From assembly GCA_922989275.2 (NCBI GenBank), contig OV277870.1, positions 38,622,356 through 38,686,355 of the forward strand: a stretch of 64,000 bases of DNA, written 5' to 3'. Below, one piece after another: positions 11,781-26,500 of the stretch. The DNA comes from Gari tellinella. Its lineage: Eukaryota; Mollusca; Bivalvia; Cardiida; Psammobiidae. Below the pieces are notes generated by a model that saw only the letters and a list, made by a program, of their open reading frames with translations, ran no database searches and had not been told where the DNA came from. Both the position numbers and the translations under genes were made by a program. Position 1 is the first letter of the stretch; the number at the start of each line of letters is the position of its first letter.

Positions 11781-12011
11781 CTGACGTTCGGAGTTTTCGT
11801 CAGTTTCCGTTAACTTTACGCATCCTTTCGAAAACGACCAATGTAATACGAAATTTTCAAGGGGGCTGATCAACCGAATTTTGAGACCAAACATTTTCGA
11901 ATACGAGGTCTTTGCAGGTTACTATTAAAACAAAGAGGCTTATAGAGTAGGCTTTTGGAACATTTGTTTGTTAATCGTGTGTTTATCAGTAGATAGTGCT
12001 GCCCATTGGAC

Positions 12012-12069
12012 ATGGAAGTAGGAACAAGTTTACTATTAACTGTAGCCATTCTGGCGATCTACTACAAAG
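12012..12069 (+). CDS. Exon 1: start codon and signal peptide (putative)
   Basis: ATG at 12012 in the context acATGg opens 19 codons with a hydrophobic run ([14 protein letters not shown]), then a donor-like aaag|gtttgt. The exon ends after one base of a codon. That is exactly the phase needed by the next exon at 18745, where the join creates Gly followed by [13 protein letters not shown] short exon coding a signal peptide directly upstream of an Ig A-strand is the expected architecture. The intron to exon 2 would be 6.7 kb and full of repeats. No clear TATA box or initiator is seen upstream. The exon is short, so a chance match is possible. Confidence 0.55.
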
Positions 12070-14028
12070 GTTTGTAATATTCGCTTTATCAGTTCGAGAT
12101 ATCCCGTAGCTTGAAAAAATTAATTTTTGACTATAGTTATTTTTGCTTAAACGTTTATCAATTACCATTGAATCATCAATAATAGTGTTGTTAGTTTTTA
12201 TCCTGATCAGACATATTGTAGATTAGCCACTGGCCAGGCTCTAAACTGTTATTAATACCTTATCGTCAACAGTTTCAAGACTTAGCCATTCTCTACATCT
12301 TATTTCTGTGTTGGTGTTTTGTTCCATTTAAACAGATCTCAACTGCAATCTCTGGATTTGGTATTGTCCTTACTTCAATTTTTCATGAAACTTTAAATTG
12401 ACAATTCCAGTTTCCAATTAAGTTAAGTCCATTCTTTATTATTTAGGATTGTTTCGTTACAGTATACCCAGTGACTTGACTCAGATTCCATCAGAGATTG
12501 CGAAGTTATTTTATTACATTTTAAAAAGCATATGGCGTTTATTTAATACATGTATTTTCGTTACAATCATTGTATGTTTAACGCTTTTGGCGCCAAATGA
12601 ATCGTGAAATTGTACTCGTGCACCCTAAAGTGTCGTCTGCTTCAATATATTGTTGTCTGCAATATTGTTTTAAAGTTAGATTTATGGTAGGATGACTTAA
12701 CGAATTTCGATACGAGTGTCAAACAGTTTGGATCCTGATCAGACACCGCGTTACGCACCCTGAGTATATATTGACTTATTATTATTTGATTTCCATTACT
12801 CAAAGCGATACATTCTTTACCTGTGTAATTTTCGAAAATTTTCAGGTAAAGAATTTATCGCTCTGAGTAATGGAAATCAATTAATAATGAATCATCCAGA
12901 ACATGGAAACAACCTTTTTTATTTATATTGACTTATGTTCTGTATTTGTTTACTGTATGATTACATATTTTACTGGACGCACACTGTGTATATATTGACT
13001 TATATTTGTAGTTATGTATTGCATGATTACATAATTTACTGCACCTTCTCTGTGTGTAAATTGACTAATGTTCTGTTGTTATTTATTGCATGATTACATA
13101 CTTTTCTGCACATTCACTGTGTGTGTATTGACTAATGTTCTGTAGTTATTTATTGCATGATTTCATAATTTACTGCACATTCACTGTGTATATATTGACC
13201 TATGTTCTGTAGTTATTTATTGCATGATTACATAATTTACTGCACATTCACTGTGTGTATATTGACTAATGTTCTGTAGTTATTTATTGCATGATTACAT
13301 AATTTACTGCACATTCAATGTGTGTATATTGACTTATGTTCTATAGTTATTTATTGCATGATTACATAATTTACTGCACATTCACTGTGTGTACATTGAC
13401 TAATGTTCTGTAGTTATTTATTGCATGATTACATAATTTACTGCACATTCACTGTGAGTATATTGACTAATGTTTTGTAGTTATTTATTGCATGAGTTCA
13501 TAATTTACTGCACATTCACTGTGTGTTTATTGACTAATGTTCTGTAGTTATTTATTGCATGATTACATAATTTACTGCACATTCACTGTGTGTATATTGA
13601 CTAATGTTCTGTAGTTATCTATTGCATGATTTCATAATTTACTGCACATTCACTGTGTGTATATTGACTTATGTTCTGTAGTTATTTATTGCATGATTAC
13701 ATAATTTACTGCACATTCACTGTGTGTATATTGACTAATGTTCTGTAGTTATTTATTGCATGATTACATAATTTACTGCACATTCACTGTGTGTATATTG
13801 ACTTATGTTCTATAGTTATTTATTGCATGATTACATAATTCATAATTTACTGCACATTCACTGTGTGTATATTGACTAACGTTCTGTAGTTATTTATTGC
13901 ATGATTACATAATTTACTGCACATTCACTGTGTGTATATTGACTTATGTTCTGTAGTTATTTACTGCATAGTTACATGTTTCACTGTACGTTCTCTTTAT
14001 GTGAACTCATTATTACATCATTTTCTCC

Positions 14029-14064
<36 letters not shown>

Positions 14065-14488
14065 CATACACAAACTGGTGGAAAAAAATACATTGCTTTC
14101 GTTTCAATAAACAATTCTATCATATAGTATTTACTATTTTCTAGCACGTATATTTACTGTCTATTTATGTACAACAAAAAATAAGTTTTGTATATATTCA
14201 GTATAGAAAAGTAGAGAAAAGTAGTGGAATATAGGAGAGCATTTATGTGAGGACGACGCGGGTTTTATGTACATTGTTCGCCTTTATAGGTGAATATAGG
14301 AGATAAGAATGAGTTTGGGTGCCCCTAAACCCAGGTTTAACCCCCACAGTGGTTGTTGATAATTGATTTATAATTAATCATTATTTGCCACTGACCGTAC
14401 CAAGGCGGGCTCCTATGTTCACTTTGCTTTATGTTTGTCTTGCATGTTGTTTTCTATTTAGTGTGTAGATAAAGGAATGGTATTGCGT

Positions 14489-14527
<39 letters not shown>

Positions 14528-17500
14528 TTATGGTATGACTGTGTGTGTGTTCTGCTTGAGAGGTGGGTGTATTGTTTGTGTTGCGTTTCCTGCTTGAGTC
14601 TTTCGTATTTATTTACACTTTGAGTTTGTCATCGATTTGTTGGTGTTATAAGTTCAACTGTAGTTTATCCCATTTGCCGTTATGTTGTTCAATTTTATCT
14701 TTCGCTGTTGCTATTATTGGTTCCATATTTCAAATATGTTTAAGGTTTTTTTTAAAAAAAAAAATCATTGAATAAAGGAATTGTTTTTGCATATTTATTT
14801 TTGAAAAATGAAGTAGTTTGCATAGATCAATATGGTATTTAACATGGTTGAAAAACTGCTCCGTTCAGTGTATCCAAATGATATCAGCATATAGTTTAGT
14901 TTTAAATTTACTTGTCACTCTTTCAGATATACCTCTAAATGTGTCCGCAGTGCTCTGGCATATTGACAATCCCAGAATAGGTCTTTGTTGGTTTCAATGT
15001 TCATGGCACACAAGTCACACAAACTCGAATTTTCTAGATTGCATATTTATACAGGAATTCGTTGTTTAGAATAATTCGCATTATATATTTGTATTGGAAG
15101 GCACGTAAGTTTGTATCAATTAAGGCTTTCTCCCCTTATTCAGATTTATAATATTCACAACAGCAGATGTTAAGTGCTTGTGTGGCGGCTGTAAAAAGTC
15201 GCCCCGTACTTCATTCTTAGTGTTGTTATACTTTCTGGTCCTTTGGAATCATTGATTTCAGGTCGTTTACAGTTGAAAGTTGAATTCCGCTTAAGCCGGT
15301 GCTAGGGGGCGTGAGCACTGTTGCATATTTCAGTATTGCTCATGAACAGACTCAATTAAACCGAGTCTGCAATTTTCAGTATTTGCTTTGTTCTCGGTGC
15401 TTTCAAAGGATCTCCCCTTATTCAGATTTATAATATTCACAACAGCAGATGTTAAGTGCTTGTGTGGCGGCTGTAAAAAGTCGCCCCGTACTTCATTCTT
15501 AGTGTTGTTATACTTTCTGGTCCTTTGGAATCATTGATTTCAGGTCGTTTACAGTTGAAAGTTGAATTCCGCTTAAGCCGGTGCTAGGGGGCGTGAGCAC
15601 TGTTGCATATTTCAGTATTGCTCATGAACAGACTCAATTAAACCGAGTCTGCAATTTTCAGTATTTGCTTTGTTCTCGGTGCTTTCAAAGGATCTCCCCT
15701 TATTCAGATTTATAATATTCACAACAGCAGATGTTAAGTGATTGTGTGGCGGCTGTAAAAAGTCGCCCCGTACTTCATTCTTAGTGTTGTTATACGTTCT
15801 GGTCCTTTGGAATCATTGATTTCAGGTCGTTTACAGTTGAAAGTTGAATTCCGCTTAAGCCGGTGCTAGGGGGCGTGAGCACTGTTGCATATTTCAGTAT
15901 TGCTCATGAACAGACTCAATTAAACCGAGTCTGCAATTTTCAGTATTTGCTTTGTTCTCGGTGCTTTCAAAGGATCTCCCCTTATTCAGATTTACATGGT
16001 ATTGTGTGTACTCCTTTCCAGTCGATGTATGTGGTTTCCTTTTCTCATTTAGTATGAGGTTGATTATGGTGTTGTTTTGTATTTCTTTTACCATTCTACT
16101 ATATAGTATTTTATTTGAACTGCTGGATTTTGGACTTGTAGCAATAGATTTTCTCCTATATTGTTACCCGGTATAATGTCTGTTTTTAACCTTTGTTTCT
16201 AGATTTTTGGTATGCTTTCCAATAAAATATAGTATTTAAGGAACTCTGAGTTTTGGAGAAATTATTTAGTTTTAACAGACTGAAACATATAGAATGACTT
16301 TAGTCTATTATCAAAACTGTTTTCAATGTATGTGATACCTTTTGCATACCACACATTATAAAATAAAGTTTCAGTATTGTTTCTTATAAATAAATTATTC
16401 CATAATATTTGGCGTTTTATTTCTTCTGGATTCTGTTCGTAATTTATGTTTGACCATGCCCTAATTATATCTTTTGAAAACGTTGGCATTGTTGAATTGT
16501 GTTTTTGTACAATCTTTTAAGTTTATATTACTTCCAAATATTAGATTTCGTCCCATTTCGGCTAATTTGTTGATATATATGTTACAGGGATTAAGTGTAA
16601 TCGGGGATTACGCGTAATCCCTGAAATATTTTGGGATTACGCGTAATCACTGGGCGTTTTAGGGAATTGATGAAAATTTTCAAATTAATAGATTTGTACT
16701 ATCATGACATTTCTATTAGTTTTAAACATCATGCTTTCTCGAAATAGCATGGTCTAATAAACGTTCGTACAAAGTTTCTCGCACAAGTGAATAAAAATAA
16801 GTGAACAGTGTGCATTTATGTCAGGACAATTAAAAACCAATACATCTGTCTTGTTAATAAGGTTAACAACATATTTTATAGGGTGGTACTTGCATTTGAA
16901 CATAATGAACAAAACGAGGTAAGATTCATTACTGTAACCAAAGGTAACTGCCAAATATTTATAAAAAATCACCAAAAAGCTTCAAAATTACGCCTTTTCC
17001 CTGGGAGATTTAGGGTTTTCGTGAAATCTCTGATTTTTCAGGGATTTCACGTATTCCCTGATTACACTTAATCCCTGTAACGTATATGTTTCCAATCGCC
17101 ATTATTTTCATTATTTGTCAATCTATTCACCTATCCAGCTTTGATTACTTTCGTGAATAACTTTAAATCTATCATTTTCGGCCTCCGTTTTCGTACTCTT
17201 GTATTATTGTTTTACTGCTTATTTTGTCTGGTTTGCCATCTCATAAATAATCATGGATATTTGAATTTATTTTATTAATTAATTCTGCTGGTGGGCTTTC
17301 TAAAACTGTTAGCGGGTATATAAGTTTTGGAAGTTTGGAACGTTTGATTACAGTTATTTTACCAATAATTGACAGATTATGTTTCTTCCATTTCTTCAAG
17401 CAGTTTTGAAAATTCCTGAATGTTCGGTATTAAGTTCAATTCGTGATATTTGTTCTCCCACAGGTTTACTCCATGTTTCCTAAATGTTAATTATATGTTC

Positions 17501-20500
17501 ACTGATGTTTACTGCTATCTGATGTTTAATGTCAGTTTTTTTCGGTACATTTAAAACAATTATTTTATACCATTTTCGTTATCTTTACCACATGTATTCT
17601 GTATGTTCACTATAATTATGGTACATGTTGGCTCATGTTTAATGTAAGTTCTCAGGTCATTCAATCTGTATGTTCGCTAGTTGCACACTTATCAAATTTT
17701 GCTTTGTATTTAATGCAAATTTATGCAAGTATCTTGAGCGTATGTATTCCATATCTTTATTACATATATTCTGTATATTCACTGCGTGTGGTAAATACGT
17801 TAACACTTTGTTTACGAATGGTTTGTATGTTTGTCATAATTATGTTAATTAAAATGTCCACGTATTAACAACATGTTTGCCTATGTTCATTTCATATTAA
17901 CTATATGTACAGTTAGTATATGTTTTATATATGTTCACTGTATATAAATTTATTGTATATTAATATTCACTGTTTACTTCCGATTGTACTGAATCCGAAC
18001 AGAGATATGTTTGCAAACAGTTTGGAATCTAATCAGACACCAAGTCAGAGAATTGGGCATCTAAACAAGACTAAAAATGACCGACACACACACATATATA
18101 TTTATCGGTGAGTTCGATGATATATTTGTATCCTTTCTATTTACCATATGAGTATCACATGTTCACTGTGCCTCTTTTACAGTGAACTATTCGTCTGTAA
18201 AAATATTGTCTGCTTGACAGTTATCGTCTGCAATAGTTTCATTAATTTTTATTTTAACACGAGGGCTAAACAATTTCGATTCAGATCAGATGTCGCCAAA
18301 CGCGGCTTCTATCAAGATTCAAACTACAGTCGAAACTCGATACTTCTAACTCGCTTAAATCGATCATACTAGTATTTCATAAAAACTTTGAAATATGGGT
18401 TTGATAGAACTAACGCGAGTTCGAAGTATCGAGTTTCTATTTGCAAATTCTAATAAAGTCGCCACTAGCAGGCGAAGGGTAAAAAATTTCAACCCTGGTG
18501 ACGAATATATTTGTGGTTTAGAAACAGTGTACCTGTAACGAGTACATGTGTACTTTACAAAAAGTGCAGACCCAGATCAGAGGGCTCCTTCAGGATCCGT
18601 CTGATATGGGTCTGCACGTTTTGTCGTTTTGCAATATATTGCACAAACATCCCAAAATAGTCATAAATGGACTATACCTAATTAGGAACTGGGATTGTCC
18701 AATAAAGTGTCAGTGGTCAATTAATTAAACATTATTTTGTACAGGTTACACAGCGTGTGAACTCGAAATCTACAAAGATGGACACCACATACAAGACAAT
18801 ATTGTTCCAGGTACGAATTACTCTTTTAACGTTTTCATCTTTTTAAAACCTGTTGTAAGATTTTCCACGCCAAAATACCAGAGATCTTCCTACCTTGAAG
18901 ACATTCTTGAGCTTAATTGTTATCGGGGAGGTTTTGGTATATTTGACATAAATCATCCCCTACGGAAAGAACTAAAAGGAAGGCAGGTCGGTGGTTTTGA
19001 TCCCATGCGCTACTTTGCAGCGAATGGGATTAGCCAAAATCATCTTCAAGAACTCCTCACTCATCATCATAATCGTTCATTCATCGGCGCGATATGGGAC
19101 ATATTTTGTGTCGCAGTGCCGTACAACCCGACTCATCCATTTACTCATCCACCCAATATATAGTTTGTTTTAATGTGGGTGCCTGTACATTTGTTCCACA
19201 CTTGGGGAACTACAGATGAGAACTGTTTGGAGCTGAAGGGGAAATCAAGTTAAATAAATCAGAAGACTTTAAAAATGCTTCATTTTACGTAGTTTTTGCT
19301 ACATTTTATTACAACGTGATTGTGTTGAGTTTCGTTTAAACGGTAAAGAATAAAATACCTGGTAGATCTATATGACACCAATAGGGTTAACTACAAACGG
19401 CCAAGAGGAAGAATAGAACAGAGTAATGTTTGCAGTGCTCCCTCTCTACAAAGACACCCAATGGAAGACACCAAGTGTGTGCGTTGTTCAGAGGGAGTCG
19501 TTAAAGAGAGGGAAATAAGCAAACAGCTTGATTCCAAATCAGACGCCGCGCAACGCGGCGTTTGATCTGGATCGAAGCTGTTTGTCATTCGTCATAAAGT
19601 TTTTTTGTCAACATGGCCATTATGTACCTGTAAAAAGAAAAACAGCAGACGACAATTTTAAGCAGACGACATTTCAGTCGTGAAAAGGTTAGACATTATT
19701 GTTCTGCTTAGGGAACTGCGACAAAGGTCATTGTAAGGAGGGAGTCGTTGTTGGGAGGATCATTGTAGTGAGGGAGCACTGTAATTTATTTTTGGACATC
19801 AGTAACGAGTTTATCATACACACAGAAACTCATAAAGTGGTATATAAATATATAGAGGTATACAGTTGTTGCAGCCTGCAATGGTTTTTAAACCTTTCTT
19901 CGGGTGTTATAGCTTTCTAAATATGGCTGTTATTATTCTTTATTTTGTCACCTGAGAACGAAGTGCTCAGTTTGAGCCTTTGTGTCAGCCAATGTTCACC
20001 ATCCGTCGCTGTGCGTTTGGCGTCGTGTGTCAACAATTTATTTAAAACTTATCTTCTTATAAACCACAAGCCTGATTGCAACCAAATTCTAAATGAATAT
20101 TTATTGGGTCAATTTCTTTCAAAGTTGTTCAAAATATTTGAAACAATGTAAAACTCTAGCTGCCGTGGCAACTGAAGTGATAAAATTAGGAAACCCTGGA
20201 AATAGTCTTGTCAAAATCCACAAGGACTAGCACTCAGCCATTTGGCAAAAAGCACCATCTACAGGTCTTCTATCAAGATTGTTCAAAATTCGTCCCTGGG
20301 GTCAACATTGCCCCATTCAAATATCTTCTTTTCTGAAACCTATATGATATTTGATATGGTGTACCTTCCAGAGGCCCTTTACCTATATTGTTGAATTGGT
20401 TCGGTCTGTTGCATATCTAGGTCACCAGAGCTAAAATAGATTTTTTAATGGAAACTTTAAATAATCTTCCTATTTGCAACCATTTTCCCCATTTGAAAAT

Positions 20501-23500
20501 ATATTTCACAAATGATCCATATGTGACACTCTACAATATTTCTCATTCTAAGCTTAAAAACATGGCGTCCAGTAGATAAGGTTGCATTGCAATATATATC
20601 TTCAGTGAAAATTTACAAATCTTCTTTAATGAAATAACTTAATAAAATAATAGGGTGAGCTAATAAAGGACCATTCTTGCCCTCTTGTTTTATAAATTCT
20701 TGTGTGTGTGTATACTCAATAGTTTTTATTATCCCTGACATTCACGTTGCAGACAGACAGGCGGACGGCTATTGCATGTGTCTGGCAGGTGCATCCCATT
20801 GCACAGTACAAAACTACAGTTGTGAAAGTTACTCAACCCTTTACAATTTTTGTCTGTGATTATTCTGAAGTTAGAATTTAGACATTTCGACGGAATCACT
20901 ATTGGAAGGAGTGTCAAACAGTTTGGATTCTGATCAGACGACACATAACACGGCGTCTGATAAGGGCCCAACGTGTTCGCAAATAACAATTGTACTCGGG
21001 GGGTAAGGCTTGTGCACTAGAAATAAGAAATGAACAGCAACATACAACGCATCTAAACAAGAGAGTTTGCACCATTCATAGTTTTGTAACTTTTTAAGCC
21101 AAAAAAAGAAAGGGATTGAATATATAACAACTTTGTAGCTTGTAAGTCAATAAATTTTACATCTTTCGTATTAGTTTTAATTCAATTACGAAGTCTTCCA
21201 TCGCATTTTGTACTTTAGTATTTGTTATCGTACTTTGAATGTGGTCTGCTAGAAATGTCATCCGCTATTGTTCTTGCAAGGAATTATTTTCTAAACAAGA
21301 CCAGTGTTAAACTGTTTGGATACTAAGTTATTCGGATCTGGATTCAAACTGTTAGCATTCAAATAGTTGAATATTCACTGCAGGTTATGCAGGAGTGTTA
21401 AACCGAATTCGCTGTCAGGCTGATTGTGGACCCGGAATTACCCCTGCTATAAGGTGGTTCAGAATTAAAAATGGTAAAAAGCAGATAGTTCCTTACAATG
21501 TAAAGAGGTAAGCACTTAATTCATTTTTTCCAATTATGTCGCGTGAATGTTTTTACCCTAAGTGTTATTTTGTATGATGTAAATCAAAGAAAAAACAGTG
21601 CATATCTTGATCAGAAGGCTCCTTTAGGATCCTTCTGATAAAGGTATTCAATGATTGCATATTACACGTGTTTTCTCTACAGGTATATTGGTCGTGATTT
21701 GCAAGTAATATCGTCGCCTGGGTTGACCACTAAACAATGCAAAAGATATAGAAATTCACGTGGTTTTTCATGAATATTTATGAATTCTATTTTTAAAAAA
21801 AAGTTAGAACCTAGTCAGACGCCGAAATACTCAACGTCTAATAAAACTCCAATCTATATGATTTGGCCATGTTTGATTTCGAATAACGTCATAGAACATT
21901 TTATCAAATAGCTCATATTTTTAAAAACAAACCGGGTTTATTCTCACATATCGTAAAATATCTTACAAATAACGCACAGCTTCTTTTTTTTAATGCATTT
22001 CATTTTCGTTTCGTCAAGTTCAACCCATAACACACTAGATACACCTTTCATTTATTCAGAAAAAAGTTCCGCTTTTTACTGACATGAATATGTCATATAA
22101 AAACATCTATATCCTAGCAGATGGTAGGTTAAAGTATTCTGAACGTAAAGCAGATTGTGCCTTAAGGCCATTCTAGCTTCGTCTAAATCGTCGCCTGTCT
22201 TAAGACTAGAAACAGGGTAGAGAAATGTGTTAAAGTCATTTCCTGATCTACTTTCGATGATAATCCCTATACCGGCAGTTCCCTCGCTAAAATCATGACT
22301 TTCATGCATACCTGTATTACTGTGAACCCATTGAAAAAAAACCTTGTGTGTGATTATGTAAGGGTCTCTCTAGACAACAAGTGATTGGTGACATTGGCTG
22401 TGCACAATTTACTACTGCTTTACAGTTACTGTCACGCCTAGTGAGAACAATGGGGATAGTCAATTAAAGGACTGAGGTAATGTCTTTAAATGGGAAAGAA
22501 AAACGAGGTGGTCACTGTAGCTAAAATTTTAATCTTTAATTTCAGAATGTACCAGGTGCTAACGGGCTCTAAACGTAGGGCTGTGTTGACCTTTACTAAA
22601 CTGTTCAAGTCAGATGAAGGAAGTTATACCTGTTTCGCTTATATCAACACAAAGTGGCAGAAAAAAGAAATCAAGCTTACCTTTGGTTAGAAAACATTTA
22701 CCATATCACTGCCAAGACCGACAGCACAAACATTTGCAAACGGTTGGGATCCCATAGTGGAGAAAACGTTACTCTTTCCCATTTAAACGCAAACGAAACG
22801 TAAGCGCATTGCAATAGAATGTATAAATGACAACTTGTTGACACTTCGGAATTTTTATTCTAATCTGAGCGGCAAACAGTTAAGAGCCTGGTCAGACAGC
22901 GGGTTACCCGGCGTCTGATCTAGATCTAAGCTGTTTGCAATGGAAATGATAAATTGAGCGTAAACGCGTTTATTGGGAAAGAATAACGTTTTGTCCACTG
23001 TATCAGACGCCGCTCTGGATACGAACAGTTGAACAGTTTGCCACTCGTATCAATCACTTTTTTTTATATAAAAAGTATAAATTTTCAAATTTTATCAATA
23101 AAGGCAGACACAAATTATGAGCAGACGATACTCTCGCAGTGACCGTGTTATACTGACATTGAAAGGGTTAACCCTTAAACATTGACCTGGTTGTCAAACA
23201 GTGTGGATCCCATTCGGACATTCAGGTGGCTTGATTGCTCTCATTTTCGCAAATTAAAATAAGAAGGGCATTTTTATATAACTTGTAATAAATTTTTTCT
23301 GGACAGATACCGTTCCTGTGCAAACGGTCCGTGTTAGCTTAATCATTTTCCTTTATGAAAAAAAAATTAATAAGATTTTGGTCCTTTTTTAAGTTAAAAA
23401 AGACACCTCTTAATCACATTAAAAAAAGAGTAAAATGCTGACGATAAGCCTCGACACGGTTAATATAACACAATCTTGTGCATTTATACAAATCGATATC

Positions 23501-26500
23501 AATTCTATGCAAACGGGTTCGTATAATTGAATATTTGTTCTTTCTTTTGATATCAATTTAAGAATTATAAGTTAATGTTAATTTGGTCTTTTTTTCAAAT
23601 TGTAAATGAAACTAATATTTTCAAAGTGTCATCGGGAATTTCCGTAAATACCGAACGTTTGCGGAAGCAAATATCCGGTAAGAGCCGAACATTGACGGGC
23701 TCACAAGCTAGCGAATATTATCGATATTCTAGCGATGTCCACTATTGCTTGACTTTTTATACCGATTGTTTTTTTCGGTGATATTGCATAATTGCAATTA
23801 ATTGGCAGCCATATTTATTTTCTCTTTCGTTATTAATGTTTTGCGAATTTTAAATTTGCGGAGAGGAAGCTTATCGTAAATAAAGCAGAAATGTAACAAC
23901 CACAGAGGAAATAAGTTATAGTGTACATGTATGGCTATATGTGGATGTTTCTGCATCATTGTGCAAAATGATAAACAGCTCAGACTCTGATCAAGCCATC
24001 TGATCTATGTTTATTCTGTTCGCATAGAACAAATGTACTCCTTACAGTTACACTGAACGTGTGAGTGTTTTCTTCTGACTTGTCCAAGTTATTTATATAT
24101 TAGAACATTCTAAAACTTTAAAAGGGATGAGTTTTCGCTACAGCAAGTTAGCGATACGGATAGCTGTAACTTCTGTGCGTAAAGTACTCGTACAGTAGAG
24201 GCTACATTATTCTTTCCCGTTTAAACGCAAACGCAAATATTTACGCAATGCACTAAACTGTGAAAGTTTACTTAAATCTGAGTAGAAAACAACTTGCAGC
24301 CTGATTCAATCTGTTTGCAATGGAAATAATAGATTAAGTATATATAAATGCGTTTTTGGAAAATAATAAACTATCAGTAAAGTTAGCGCAGCGATCTCGT
24401 GCTGCACGAGGATCATACTTATCTCAAGTAGGAAAGTATGCGATAATATATTCGATGTTACCTTGCTTACCTATCTACCATTATTAACTATTCTGTTCTA
24501 AAAATAACTCGGACAAGTCAGAAAAATCGGACAACATAGGACGAACATACTTGTTGATAAGGTACAACGTGTTAATTAGGATATGGTTTGGTTTGTTTGT
24601 TAACGCTCGTTTTTGTCATCTATTAAAAGAAATTCTCCACCGTATTCTCCGTTTGTAGGATGCCCCGGAAGCCATTTGTCGTGTGACAATGGCCGATGTA
24701 TAGACCGGAAAAACGTGTGTGATGGTGTCGAGCAATGTACCGATGGCAAGGACGAGAGTGTTTGTGGTATGTCCATAACTGATATTCGAACGCACAGAGT
24801 ATTATCAAACTTCAATATCTCGAACTCGCTTAACTCGAACTATCCCGTAGTTCGATACATGAACTGCATTATTTCACGCTGGTTTAGTCGAACATACCAA
24901 TATTTCAAAGTGAAAACGTGGCTAAGCCACGTTTTAACTTTGAACTACTGGTATGTTCGATTTAACCGAGTTCGACTGTACTAAATAAATACTATCTTCA
25001 TTAAAGTTTCAATCTGCCTTAGTTCCAGAAATAAATAATGACTGTATAATCCATTTCAAGAAGCAAACAGTTTGCATCCTGATCAGTAGCAGCGTGACTC
25101 GGTGCCTGATCAGGAATCAAACTGTTTGCAGCATCATTTGAATCGTTCTGCAAATCATATACCTTCAGTGATTTTGAGAAATATGTTTTTTGCAAGCTTT
25201 AACTAAGTTTACGGAGTTACTTAAAGACTATGTCCCTATTTTTATCCCCGTACTTTATTAGAATGTTATTGTATTTACGAAATTGTTGGTCGAAAACGTA
25301 AAACTGATGCTTTCCAATTAAAAGAGGTATGTACACGCCGATTGTTTACTTTTACTTTCGCCCCAGTGCTCACATATCCACGTGCTTATATTTACATAAA
25401 CATCAGAGAATCCTTCTTCTATGTGCTAAGACGGTCTCGAGCATAGTTTAACCCCCCCCTACAATGTATTCCCGTCACTGTCTTGAATCGGTCCATGTAT
25501 GTTATGTATTGTCGGACTCCCTCGCATTCTTTCCATTCCTCCTTGCAATAATATGCATTCCGTCCCTGGCTTTGCGTGACATGGTCTAGAAAACTGATCT
25601 ATCGCTTCATGATAGTTGGTTATAGCTCCTGTTTCACTCGTGCTCTTCTCATTACATTGTACTTCACAATTGTTTACTCTATCTCTGTATGATATTCAGA
25701 GTATTCGTCTCCACATCTCAGCTACTTCAACGTTTTTCTCGAATCCTAAAACATTAAGTAGAGTTTTTAATGCACTACTTTATCAAATGTTTTGACATAA
25801 TCGATAAATATAGACACATGTATATCACTTGTTGATGTTGAATGGCGTTTTAGCTCATGAGGCACGAAGTGTCAAAATGAGCTATTGTAAATGGCCTCTG
25901 TCCCCCGTCCGTCGTCGTACGTAAGTCGTCCGTCCGTCCGTCGTCAGCTTTTGTCTTTAAAGATCTTCTTCTTAGAAACAACTGGGCCAATTTCATTTAA
26001 ACTTGATAGGAGTGTTCCTTGTAGGGAACTCTGTCAGATTTCTTCAAATATAGGTAATCCAATTGAAATTGTGGTTGTAATGGCAACCATTTTGGGGAAA
26101 AAAATCATCTTATCAAAAACTACGGGTCAGAATATAAAGTAATTTTGCACAATTGATTCATGGATGACTCCTTATCAGAATATTTCAAAGAAAATTCCTG
26201 CCTTAAAACATGGCCGCCAGTGGGTGGGGCAGACATTCCTTATAGTGCTATTTAGTGAAAACTTTAAAAGTCTTCTTGTCTGAAAACAATGGTCCGATTT
26301 GTAAGTAAGTTCACACAAATGATCCATAGATGACCCTATAGAAGATTTCTTTAAAAAATCCTTGCTTAAAACCATGGCCGCCAGTGGGCGGGGCAAGTTT
26401 TCATTATATTACTGTATAGCAAAATCTTTAAAATTCTTCTCCTCTTAAACAACTAGTCAGTATTGAACATAATTTTACAGATGGGTGCCCCTCTGTCAGA

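Larger units (their letters stand above)
14240..17455 (-). mobile_element. Decayed LINE (second family), 3' part, with insertions
   Basis: Read on the minus strand, 17450-17090 gives [20 protein letters not shown] and then [16 protein letters not shown] and YLDGKPDKI-like text. 16489-16262 gives [16 protein letters not shown] and GITYIENSF. 15130-14650 gives [14 protein letters not shown] and [15 protein letters not shown]. These are typical of the region downstream of the RT domain of LINEs, here with many stops. The 3' end holds the CCGTACCAAGGCGGGCTCC tail. The element is interrupted by a 493-bp MITE (16585-17077) and the 282-bp triplication (15131-15976). An L1/Tx1-like affinity is suspected but not proven. 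Confidence 0.7.
12070..18744. other. Intron 1 of the modular gene (6.7 kb, repeats)
   Basis: It contains a half CG-core MITE at about 12710-12760, a palindrome ending in CTCTGAGTAATGGAAATCAA at 12785-12880, the 67-bp minisatellite, (CA)n(TA)n at 14030-14062, (GT)n at 14494-14524, the decayed LINE 14240-17455 with its inserts, and an AT-rich zone at 17456-18000 with degenerate TGTTCACTGTATATTA-like motifs. No exon was recognised. Confidence 0.5.

Noticed and set aside
11544..11813. Open frame with a seven-residue repeat (ILKIQVI-like), suggestive of a coiled coil
   Set aside because: It is the 21-bp palindromic DNA repeat read in frame; the period is a multiple of three and the same repeat occurs inverted at 10221-10470.
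12917..13990. CRISPR-like regular array
   Set aside because: The 67-bp units are contiguous with no unique spacers, in an intron of an animal gene.
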